DNA of 5,631 nucleotides, from positions 1-5,631 of the forward strand of contig JALSJG010000030.1 of the NCBI GenBank assembly GCA_026989475.1, read 5' to 3'. Shown here one piece after another: positions 1 to 4,985 of the stretch. Source of the DNA: Thermaceae bacterium. GTDB taxonomy: Bacteria; Deinococcota; Deinococci; Deinococcales; Marinithermaceae. A program made the translations under genes and the position numbers. Numbering within the stretch: the first letter of the stretch is position 1; each line of letters starts with the position of its first letter. Below the pieces are notes generated by a model. That model did not search any database. It was given only the letters and a program-made list of their open reading frames with translations, and was not told the origin of the DNA.

Positions 1-1932
1 GCGCTTTTCCATCGCCGGCACCACCGCCGCCGGTAAGCCGGGGATCGCGATCCGGTTGCCAAAGCCCATCCGGGCCCACTCCTCTTCCTTCATACGAAAA
101 GCGACACGGGCCTCCTCGGGCGGGGACGCGCCCTCGCGTTTGGCTTCGGCCAGCATACGCCAGGGACGGCGCCAGCCCTCGTGCTCCCAAGGGCCTTTGG
201 GAAAACGAATTCCCTGACGGTCGAGGTAGGCGCGGAACCCACAACGGCCGAACCGGTCCCAGCGCTCGAGCTCCCCCAAGCTCTGCACCGGCGGCAGCGG
301 GGGGTAATCCTCCCCGGGCTCGGGCCGGGGCCGGTAGCCGAAGGCCGAGGCCCGCCGGGGCAGGGGCATCGGTCGCGCCTTCCCGGTCACGAGCCCGGGC
401 TCGGGGTGCACCGGCTGCCCCCCCTCGGTGGCCGGATAGCTCACCACGAGCTCCTCCGCCAGCGAACCGAGCACGGCAAAAAGCCGGGCGTCGCGGCCGC
501 GGATCCGCCGAGGAAGCCCTGCCCGTCCCTCTGCAAAGAGCGCAGGCCAGGCGAGCCTGAGCTCCTCGGGGAAGAAATACCCCTCGCGCTCCCCTATCCC
601 ATAGGCGCCGCTCGCGGCGTAGACCAGGTAGGCCTTCCGGTAGCGCCGGCCAGCCGCCGCGTCCGGGGTCAAAAGCGTCACCCCTGCGGGCTCCCGCTCC
701 TTCGCCCGCACGCGCTCCAAAAGGCTCGCCCACCACTTCACGAAGTCGCGCCCGCCCCCGGCCCGATAGGCCTCGCGGGCGCGCTCCTCGAAGGCGGGGC
801 GCAAAGGGCTATTCCGGAGCACGGGGTCGTCTTCGAGAAAGGCCTCGGCCCAGGCAAGCGGGTCCTCCCCCGGCTGGAAGCGGTCGAAGAGCGCGCGGAG
901 GGCCTCGGCCTGCCCGAGCTCCTCGGCCAGGCGAAGGATCGCCTCTCGACCGGCAAGTCCAAGCGCTACCGCCCGCCGGGCGAGCTCCTCGAAACCGGGA
1001 AAAAGGAAAAGCCGCTCGCCGGTGGGGCGATCGGCAAAGGCGAGGCGTTCAAGGAGCCGGCGACCCTCCTCGGTCTCGGCCAGGGCCCGGTAGGCCTCGT
1101 TGGCGAGCGGAACCCCGTACTCCCGGGAAAGCAGCTGGAGCTCGGGGGTTCGTGCCTCCGGGGCGACTACCGCGAGCTCTCCAGGGGTGTAGCCACGCTC
1201 AAGCAAGTCGGCCTTGAGTTCGGCGAGCACGAAGCGGAGCTCGTGGACGGGGTTTTCCGCCACCCAGTGGGTGCGCCGGGCGGGGAGGGGGGGAAGGGGC
1301 TCAAGCCCGAGCCCGGGATCCTCCGGAAGGACCGCCCCGACCGGCCGCTTCCGGCCGAGCGCCTGTAAAAAGCGCACCTCGCGGGGGGCGAGCTCGAGAA
1401 ACCCCCCGGCAAAGAGCGCGTCCGCTCCGGGCAGCGCCGCCCCGGCCTCGACCCGGCGCACCGCCTCCCAGGCCAGGTCGTCGGGGTCGAAAAGCCCGCC
1501 GCGTTCCTCCTCGTAGGCGCGGTAGACCTCGGCGAGCCGGCGGGTCTCCCGATCCACCCGCGGCACCGCCTCGGGGGACACGCCAAAGCGCTTCAGCTCG
1601 GCGATCGCCCGGGCAAAGAGCCGTGCCTCCCCGGGCGACTTCAACCAACCCCTTTGGTAGAGGATCTCGGCCACCCGGGCGACCCGTTCGCCGGTGCCGA
1701 TCATCCCCGGCGGCGGATCCCAGGCGGTCGCCACCCGTTGATAAAGCGCCTGAAAGTGCAAGACCTCGACCCCGAGCAAGGGCCCCTCTCCGGCCAGGCG
1801 CTCGAGAAAGTAGTCGCGTAAGGAGGGAAGGGTGACCCAAACCACCCGTTCCCCCGCACGGGCACGGTCTCGGGCCTCGCGCAAGAGGGCAAGCAAGCCC
1901 CCTGCAAGCCCCGAATCCCTATACCCCCTCAT
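1..1932 (-). CDS. addB: AddB-like helicase/nuclease subunit, N-terminal 644 residues (3' end off the window)
   Basis: This frame is open from an ATG at 1932 to the left edge, 644 codons without a stop; an in-frame TGA at 1938-1936 makes this ATG the earliest start. The protein looks like the AddB subunit of AddAB double-strand-break resection enzymes: a strand VVWVTLPSLRDY (30-41), an EVLHFQALYQRV segment (56-67), a UvrD-like second-domain core AYLVYAASGAYG (434-445), the helicase-end pattern with SYP at 498-500 followed by EGGQP, and then FGRCGFRAYL. C564 in that last segment sits where AddB proteins carry the first cysteine of the nuclease-domain Fe-S cluster. The PD-(D/E)XK residues and the last three cysteines would lie beyond the window. 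No Walker A GxGKT is present near the N-terminus, so this subunit probably does not hydrolyse ATP. The SD is weak. A partner addA would be expected just to the left. A generic PD-(D/E)XK nuclease of the RecB superfamily is the main alternative; family membership is inferred from pattern only. Confidence 0.75.
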   Translation of the reverse strand, partial: MRGYRDSGLAGGLLALLREARDRARAGERVVWVTLPSLRDYFLERLAGEGPLLGVEVLHFQALYQRVATAWDPPPGMIGTGERVARVAEILYQRGWLKSPGEARLFARAIAELKRFGVSPEAVPRVDRETRRLAEVYRAYEEERGGLFDPDDLAWEAVRRVEAGAALPGADALFAGGFLELAPREVRFLQALGRKRPVGAVLPEDPGLGLEPLPPLPARRTHWVAENPVHELRFVLAELKADLLERGYTPGELAVVAPEARTPELQLLSREYGVPLANEAYRALAETEEGRRLLERLAFADRPTGERLFLFPGFEELARRAVALGLAGREAILRLAEELGQAEALRALFDRFQPGEDPLAWAEAFLEDDPVLRNSPLRPAFEERAREAYRAGGGRDFVKWWASLLERVRAKEREPAGVTLLTPDAAAGRRYRKAYLVYAASGAYGIGEREGYFFPEELRLAWPALFAEGRAGLPRRIRGRDARLFAVLGSLAEELVVSYPATEGGQPVHPEPGLVTGKARPMPLPRRASAFGYRPRPEPGEDYPPLPPVQSLGELERWDRFGRCGFRAYLDRQGIRFPKGPWEHEGWRRPWRMLAEAKREGASPPEEARVAFRMKEEEWARMGFGNRIAIPGLPAAVVPAMEKR

Positions 1933-1948
1933 GCGTCATATCCCATCC

Positions 1949-1977
1949 TTGACAACGATCGGCATTTACCATAACAT
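1949..1977 (+). promoter_or_regulatory. Sigma-70/SigA-type promoter of the peroxiredoxin gene
   Basis: A perfect -35 box TTGACA (1949-1954) is followed by a 17-bp spacer and a -10 box TAACAT (1972-1977, four of six consensus bases). Transcription should start near 1984, giving a very short leader that begins almost at the SD. It is the best-formed promoter in the window, which suits a well expressed peroxide-defence gene. Confidence 0.8.
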
Positions 1978-1990
1978 ACCTCCCGGAGGT
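1978..1990. promoter_or_regulatory. 13-bp palindrome covering the peroxiredoxin SD (possible operator)
   Basis: ACCTCC-C-GGAGGT is a perfect 6+6 bp inverted repeat with a one-base centre, lying directly after the -10 box. Its right arm is the SD GGAGGT of the peroxiredoxin. Because the start site is predicted near 1984, most of the left arm would not be transcribed. It could therefore act as a DNA operator at +1 rather than as an RNA hairpin, or it may be a chance result of a strong SD. It does not resemble a PerR or OxyR site. Confidence 0.35.
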
Positions 1991-1993
1991 GTA

Positions 1994-2662
1994 ATGATTA
2001 TGGAGGTCAAGGAAACGACACCCGTTCCCACCCTACCCAAGATCGGAGAGCCCGCCCCCGAATTCGAGGCCAAAACCACCAAGGGCATCATCAAGCTATC
2101 CGACTTCAAGGGCAAATGGGTGGTGCTCTTCTCCCACCCCGCCGACTTTACGCCGGTCTGCTCCACCGAGTTCATGGCCTTCGCGAGCCGCCAGAAGGAC
2201 TTTGAGGCCCGCAACGTTCAGCTGATCGGGCTCTCGATCGACTCGATCTACAGCCACCTGGCCTGGGTAAAGGACCTTGAGGAGATGAGCGGCGTGACCA
2301 TCGACTTCCCGGTCATCGCCGACCTGGACATGAAGGTCTCCACCAAGTACGGGATGATCCACCCGGCCCAGTCCGAGACCGCGGCGGTGCGGGCGGTCTT
2401 CATCATCGATCCCGAGCAGATCGTGCGCGGCATCCTCTACTACCCGCTCTCCACCGGCCGCAACATCGACGAGATCCTCCGCTTCATCGACGCCCTGCAG
2501 TTCACCGACAAGACCGGCCTGGCCACGCCGGCGAACTGGCAGCCCGGGGAGCCGGCGATCGTTCCGCCGCCGGCCACCATCGAGGACGTGAAGAAGGACG
2601 AGGCGAAGAAGGACGAGTACGTCGAGTTCAAGCGGTGGTACCTGCGGTACAAAAAAGCGTAA
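1994..2662 (+). CDS. Prx6-like peroxiredoxin with a single cysteine (222 aa)
   Basis: This is a thiol peroxidase that reduces H2O2 and alkyl hydroperoxides in the cytoplasm. The active-site block is SHPADFTPVCSTE (47-59), with P49, T53 and peroxidatic C56; the partner arginine is R133 in AVRAVFIID. NWQPGEPAIVPPP (181-193) is the C-terminal extension typical of the Prx6 branch found in archaea and thermophilic bacteria. In that branch (for example Aeropyrum pernix, C207-x5-C213) two more cysteines flank a tryptophan. Here the matching stretch is FKRWYLR (212-218), so the cysteines are replaced by F212 and R218 and C56 is the only cysteine: a 1-Cys enzyme. The C-terminus is rich in Lys, Asp and Glu. 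The ATG at 1994 or the in-frame ATG at 2000 can serve as start; GGAGGT at 1985-1990 lies 3 or 9 bases upstream. An upstream extension of the frame to 1832 overlaps the AddB gene and precedes the promoter, so it is not used. Divergent from AddB. Confidence 0.95.
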   Translation: MIMEVKETTPVPTLPKIGEPAPEFEAKTTKGIIKLSDFKGKWVVLFSHPADFTPVCSTEFMAFASRQKDFEARNVQLIGLSIDSIYSHLAWVKDLEEMSGVTIDFPVIADLDMKVSTKYGMIHPAQSETAAVRAVFIIDPEQIVRGILYYPLSTGRNIDEILRFIDALQFTDKTGLATPANWQPGEPAIVPPPATIEDVKKDEAKKDEYVEFKRWYLRYKKA

Positions 2663-2673
2663 ACGGTTACCGT

Positions 2674-2714
2674 AGCGGGTAGCGGGGCACCCAGAGGGCG
2701 CCCCGCTACCCGTT
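2674..2714. terminator. Strong hairpin between convergent genes, probable two-way terminator
   Basis: A perfect 13-bp stem (2676-2688 with 2700-2712, GC-rich) is topped by an A/C mismatch, three more G-C pairs and an AGA loop, and closed at the base by G-U and A-U pairs. It starts 12 bases after the peroxiredoxin stop. The downstream plus-strand tail is only weakly T-rich (TTCTC). Read on the minus strand, a run of six T (2656-2651) follows about 18 bases later, after a small second hairpin at 2664-2672 (CGGT-T-ACCG). The stop codon of the convergent minus-strand gene (2708-2706) lies inside the right arm. Confidence 0.75.
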
Positions 2715-3215
2715 CTCGGGAAGGCCTAAGGGAAAGCGGGCGAGCTCGACGAGCTCGCCGTCGTCCACGTCCTGAACCAGGGCCACTTCCTTCACGGTGA
2801 AGGAGCCGATCGGCGGGGGCGGGAGCTTCTTCGCGAGCGCCTCCGCCTCTTCGGGATCGAGCCCCAGGGCCAGGGTGAGGTGGGGGATGTAGGAAGGCCC
2901 TTCGATCTCGGCTTCAGGGGGTGCGAGGGGCTCGAGCGCCCGGTGCAAGCGGTCGAAGGCCGAACCCCCGTAGGCCCGGAGGTAGACCACCCCCGAGTTG
3001 AAAGCGCGCCAGTCCCCGAGCCTCACGCGGAAGGGGTCGTGACCCCGCAGGATGCCCTCGACCCCGCGCCTTAAAGCTTCCTGGCTAAACCGCCAGCGAA
3101 AGGGCTGGCGCAGGTTCAGGTGCGGGGGGCCGTAGCCCCGGACGCCGTGCTCTTTTTGAAGCTTTTCCATCCATTTCCGGAGGGCGTCCGGCGGCCAGGC
3201 CAAAATCCCGTACAC
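2706..3215 (-). CDS. 2H phosphoesterase / 2'-5' RNA ligase-family protein (169 aa)
   Basis: Two-histidine (2H) phosphoesterases act on 2',3'-cyclic phosphates or 2'-5' bonds of RNA and nucleotides; the substrate of this one cannot be told from sequence. The two catalytic motifs are visible and correctly spaced: PPHLNL (H32, N34) and PHLTL (H112, T114), 80 residues apart. The first motif is HxN rather than the usual HxT/HxS. Length (169) is normal for the family and there is no signal peptide or membrane segment. The start is GTG at 3215; no SD precedes it, but a TATACT box ends 7 bases upstream, so a leaderless message is likely. It follows the phosphoribosyltransferase stop by 21 bases, at the end of the aspartokinase operon, and its TAG lies inside the terminator hairpin. 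Its partner in the cell is unknown. Confidence 0.85.
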   Translation of the reverse strand: MYGILAWPPDALRKWMEKLQKEHGVRGYGPPHLNLRQPFRWRFSQEALRRGVEGILRGHDPFRVRLGDWRAFNSGVVYLRAYGGSAFDRLHRALEPLAPPEAEIEGPSYIPHLTLALGLDPEEAEALAKKLPPPPIGSFTVKEVALVQDVDDGELVELARFPLGLPENG

Positions 3216-3222
3216 GGGGGTG

Positions 3223-3249
3223 AGTATAGCACCGCGCTAGTGAATCCAA
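3223..3249 (-). promoter_or_regulatory. Possible leaderless promoter of the 2H phosphoesterase gene
   Basis: On the minus strand, TATACT (3228-3223; five of six -10 consensus bases) lies 7 bases before the GTG at 3215, which places the predicted start site at or next to the start codon. The -35 is poor: TTGGAT (3249-3244), spacer only 15 bp, inside the end of the phosphoribosyltransferase gene. The missing SD makes a separate leaderless transcript plausible, in addition to read-through from aspartokinase. Confidence 0.5.
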
Positions 3250-3704
3250 CTTTCCGGGTCCCAGGGGTAGACGATCCAATCTTCGGTCTCGATCGCGTAG
3301 TGGTCGGGCCCGTCCCCCGGGAAGGCGTTGTTCTTGGGCTTGAAGTGGAGCACCGCCACCTCGGGGATCCCCCCCGCGGCCCTTACCCGCTCCCGCACCG
3401 CCACCGCGGTCCGCCCCGAGTCCCAGACGTCGTCCACGATCAGCACCTTCTTGTCGAGAATCAGGGCGTCTACCGGAAACTGCAGGAAGTGGGGCTCCTC
3501 GTGAGCGCGCTCGGTATCGTCGTAGAGCATCACCGCGGCGGTGAGCACGTTCCGGATCCCGAGCGCCTCGGCGAGCAACGCCCCCGGGACCATGCCCCCC
3601 CGGGTCACTGCGAGGAGCGCGTCGTAGTGGTGGTCCTCGAGGCGCTTTAAGAGCATGCGGGCGTGCTCGAGGATGTCGTCCCAGGCGTAGTAGACCTTCT
3701 TCAT
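3237..3704 (-). CDS. COG2236-type purine phosphoribosyltransferase (155 aa)
   Basis: This is a type I phosphoribosyltransferase that joins a purine base, probably guanine, xanthine or hypoxanthine, to PRPP for salvage in the cytoplasm. The PRPP loop is VLIVDDVWDSGRT (87-99, with D91, D92 and the SGRT turn). The pyrophosphate loop is TRGGMVPGALLAEAL (34-48). The C-terminal DWIVYPWDP (142-150) is the base-covering hood seen in Gpt-like and COG2236 enzymes. The N-terminal YYAWDDI (5-11) is also typical, and 155 residues is the usual length. The ATG at 3704 overlaps the aspartokinase TGA as ATGA, and a strong SD GAGGAGG (3718-3712) lies 7 bases upstream inside the aspartokinase gene, so translation is probably coupled. 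The precise base specificity is not visible; a xanthine/guanine enzyme (gpt-like) is the best guess. Confidence 0.9.
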   Translation of the reverse strand: MKKVYYAWDDILEHARMLLKRLEDHHYDALLAVTRGGMVPGALLAEALGIRNVLTAAVMLYDDTERAHEEPHFLQFPVDALILDKKVLIVDDVWDSGRTAVAVRERVRAAGGIPEVAVLHFKPKNNAFPGDGPDHYAIETEDWIVYPWDPESWIH

Positions 3705-4207
3705 TCCCGGGCCTCCTCGGGCAGGGGCTTGTCGAGCTCGAAGGCGGAGTGCACCGCCCGGAGCGCGGGCTCGGCGAACGCTTCGTCGATGATCACGCTG
3801 ACCCGCACCTCGCTGGTGGCGATCATGTGGATGTTCGCGCCCACCGAGGAGACCGCCTGGAACATCTTGGCCGGGACCCCCGGGGTGCTCGCGAGCTGCA
3901 CGCCGACGATGGAGAGCTTTGCGATCTTCGGGTTCACGATAAGCTCACCGCCGAGCTCGGCGAGCACGGGCTTCAGCGCGTCCACGGCGTCGTCCACGTA
4001 GTCCTTGGGAACGGTGAAGGCCATCTGGGTCCGGCTCGCCTCGTGCCCGGGCACCCCCTGGATGATCATGTCCACCGCCACCCCGGCGTCGGCCAGGGCC
4101 TCGAAGACCCGGGCGGCGACCCCGGGCTGGTCGGGAATGCCCACGAGTCCGATCTCCGCCTGCCCCATGTCGAGGGCGGCACCGGTCACCGGCCTGGATA
4201 GCTTCAT
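3701..4207 (-). CDS. ask: Aspartate kinase beta subunit, nested in-frame start (168 aa)
   Basis: Codon 246 of aspartokinase is an ATG (4207-4205) preceded by a very strong SD, GGAGGAGGG (4220-4212), with a 4-base gap. Translation from here yields MKLSRPVTGAALD and both ACT domains without the kinase domain. In-frame overlapping alpha and beta subunits are established for Thermus aspartokinase and for the Bacillus and Corynebacterium enzymes, where beta forms the regulatory half of an alpha2beta2 tetramer. The SD is better than anything upstream of the alpha start, so beta may be made in comparable or greater amount. The existence of the product is inferred from the SD and family knowledge. 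Confidence 0.8.
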   Translation of the reverse strand: MKLSRPVTGAALDMGQAEIGLVGIPDQPGVAARVFEALADAGVAVDMIIQGVPGHEASRTQMAFTVPKDYVDDAVDALKPVLAELGGELIVNPKIAKLSIVGVQLASTPGVPAKMFQAVSSVGANIHMIATSEVRVSVIIDEAFAEPALRAVHSAFELDKPLPEEARE

Positions 4208-4942
4208 GCTTCCCTCCTCCGCCACGATGGTTCCGGGGTTATAGGAAAAGCTCGAGCGCACGTGCAAGCGCATCCGATAGCGCTTGGCGTACCAGACCGC
4301 CCGGGGATGTAGCACCTTGGCTCCCAGCGCGGCCATCTCCAGCATCTGGTCGTAGCCGATGTAAGGAAGCTTTTGGGCCTCTGGGATCAGGTGGGGGTCG
4401 GTGGTGTACACCCCCTCGGTGTCGGTGAAGATCTCCGCCTCCCGCGCCCCCACCGCCGCCGCGATCGCCACCGCGGTGGTGTCGGACCCGCCCCGGCCGA
4501 GCGTGGTGATCTCCCCCTCCGGGGTCATTCCCATAAACCCTCCAACCACCGCCACCATTCCCTCGCGCACCGCCTCCAGGATGCGCCGGGGGTTCACCTC
4601 GACGATGCGGGCGTTGGTGTAGCGGCCGTCGGTGGTGATCCCGATCTGGTGCTGGATGAAGCTCTTCGCCGGAATCCCGAGGGCCTGGAGCTGCAGCGCG
4701 AGCAGCGCGGCCGACTGCTGCTCGCCCGTGGTGGTGAGCATGTCGAGCTCGCGGGGGCTCGGCCTCGGGTTCACCCGCTTCGCCAGGGCGATGAGCTCGT
4801 CGGTGGTCTTCCCCATCGCGCTCACCACCACGACCAGGTCGTGGCCCCGCTCGCGGTAGTGGGCGATCCTGAGCGCCACCTTTCTGATTTTGTCGAGATC
4901 CCCCACGCTGGTTCCGCCGTACTTCTGGACGATCAACGCCAT
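3701..4942 (-). CDS. ask: Aspartate kinase, alpha subunit (413 aa)
   Basis: Aspartokinase phosphorylates aspartate with ATP, the first committed step towards threonine, methionine and, where present, lysine/diaminopimelate. The kinase domain shows KYGGTSVG (7-14), SAMG (41-44), TTTGE (70-74), GRGGSDTTA (149-157) and FTDTEGVYTTDP (172-183). Two ACT domains follow at about 263-337 and 342-413, with GIPDQPGVAA (269-277) and TSEVRVSVII (376-385), where end products such as threonine bind. The length and the internal beta start (see separate entry) match the alpha2beta2 type known from Thermus, Bacillus and Corynebacterium. The ATG at 4942 gives the conserved start MALIVQKYGG. No SD is present; TGATAGCAT (an extended -10) lies only 10 bases upstream, so the message is leaderless or nearly so. 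It is the first gene of the minus-strand operon and is divergent from the HNH gene. Confidence 0.97.
   Translation of the reverse strand: MALIVQKYGGTSVGDLDKIRKVALRIAHYRERGHDLVVVVSAMGKTTDELIALAKRVNPRPSPRELDMLTTTGEQQSAALLALQLQALGIPAKSFIQHQIGITTDGRYTNARIVEVNPRRILEAVREGMVAVVGGFMGMTPEGEITTLGRGGSDTTAVAIAAAVGAREAEIFTDTEGVYTTDPHLIPEAQKLPYIGYDQMLEMAALGAKVLHPRAVWYAKRYRMRLHVRSSFSYNPGTIVAEEGSMKLSRPVTGAALDMGQAEIGLVGIPDQPGVAARVFEALADAGVAVDMIIQGVPGHEASRTQMAFTVPKDYVDDAVDALKPVLAELGGELIVNPKIAKLSIVGVQLASTPGVPAKMFQAVSSVGANIHMIATSEVRVSVIIDEAFAEPALRAVHSAFELDKPLPEEARE
3712..3718 (-). promoter_or_regulatory. Ribosome binding site of the phosphoribosyltransferase
   Basis: GAGGAGG lies inside the last codons of aspartokinase, 7 bases before the ATG of the ATGA overlap. 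It fixes the start at 3704 and suggests re-initiation by ribosomes finishing aspartokinase. Confidence 0.8.
4212..4220 (-). promoter_or_regulatory. Internal ribosome binding site for the aspartokinase beta subunit
   Basis: GGAGGAGGG on the minus strand lies within codons 241-244 (Ala-Glu-Glu-Gly), 4 bases before the internal ATG at 4207. It decides the nested start. Confidence 0.75.
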
Positions 4943-4952
4943 CGCTACGGGA

Positions 4953-4961
4953 ATGCTATCA
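4953..4961 (-). promoter_or_regulatory. Extended -10 promoter of the aspartokinase operon
   Basis: Read on the minus strand, TGATAGCAT has the TGn extension followed by a TAnnnT -10 box. The predicted start is about 4946, only 4 bases before the ATG at 4942, consistent with the missing SD. No convincing -35 box is seen at 16-18 bp, as is common with extended -10 promoters. There is no room for a lysine or threonine leader or riboswitch. Confidence 0.55.
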
Positions 4962-4971
4962 CTAGCTTCGC

Positions 4972-4977
4972 TATAAT
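4972..4977 (+). promoter_or_regulatory. -10 box of the HNH endonuclease gene (leaderless)
   Basis: A perfect TATAAT lies 8 bases before the GTG start at 4986, so transcription should begin at about 4984, essentially at the start codon. No SD and no good -35 are seen. It lies 13 bp from the opposing aspartokinase -10 box, so the two promoters must share the same RNA polymerase footprint. Confidence 0.65.
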
Positions 4978-4985
4978 GACCCGCG

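Noticed and set aside
181..1368. A 395-residue plus-strand open frame
   Set aside because: It lies antisense to the AddB-like gene, is low in complexity (Pro, Gly, Arg, Glu) and shows no domain; it is a high-GC shadow of the real minus-strand frame.
1301..1840. Minus-strand open frames inside the AddB gene (179, 139, 74 and 68 residues)
   Set aside because: They are in other frames than the 644-codon frame and have compositions typical of GC-rich shadows.
1949..1955. TTGTCA on the minus strand as a -35 box for AddB
   Set aside because: It is the reverse of the peroxiredoxin -35 region and lies only 17 bases from the ATG, leaving no -10 box before the start.
1832..1993. A 54-residue N-terminal extension of the peroxiredoxin
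   Set aside because: It lies upstream of the promoter, overlaps the start of the AddB gene and is Arg/Ser-rich without resemblance to the family; the SD at 1985-1990 points to the start at 1994 or 2000.
3120..3650. A 176-residue plus-strand open frame
   Set aside because: Antisense to the phosphoribosyltransferase and 2H genes, both of which have catalytic motifs; the product shows none.
4943..4985. A leader peptide or lysine riboswitch for aspartokinase
   Set aside because: The gap is only 43 bp and the predicted transcript starts within a few bases of the ATG, so no leader can fit.
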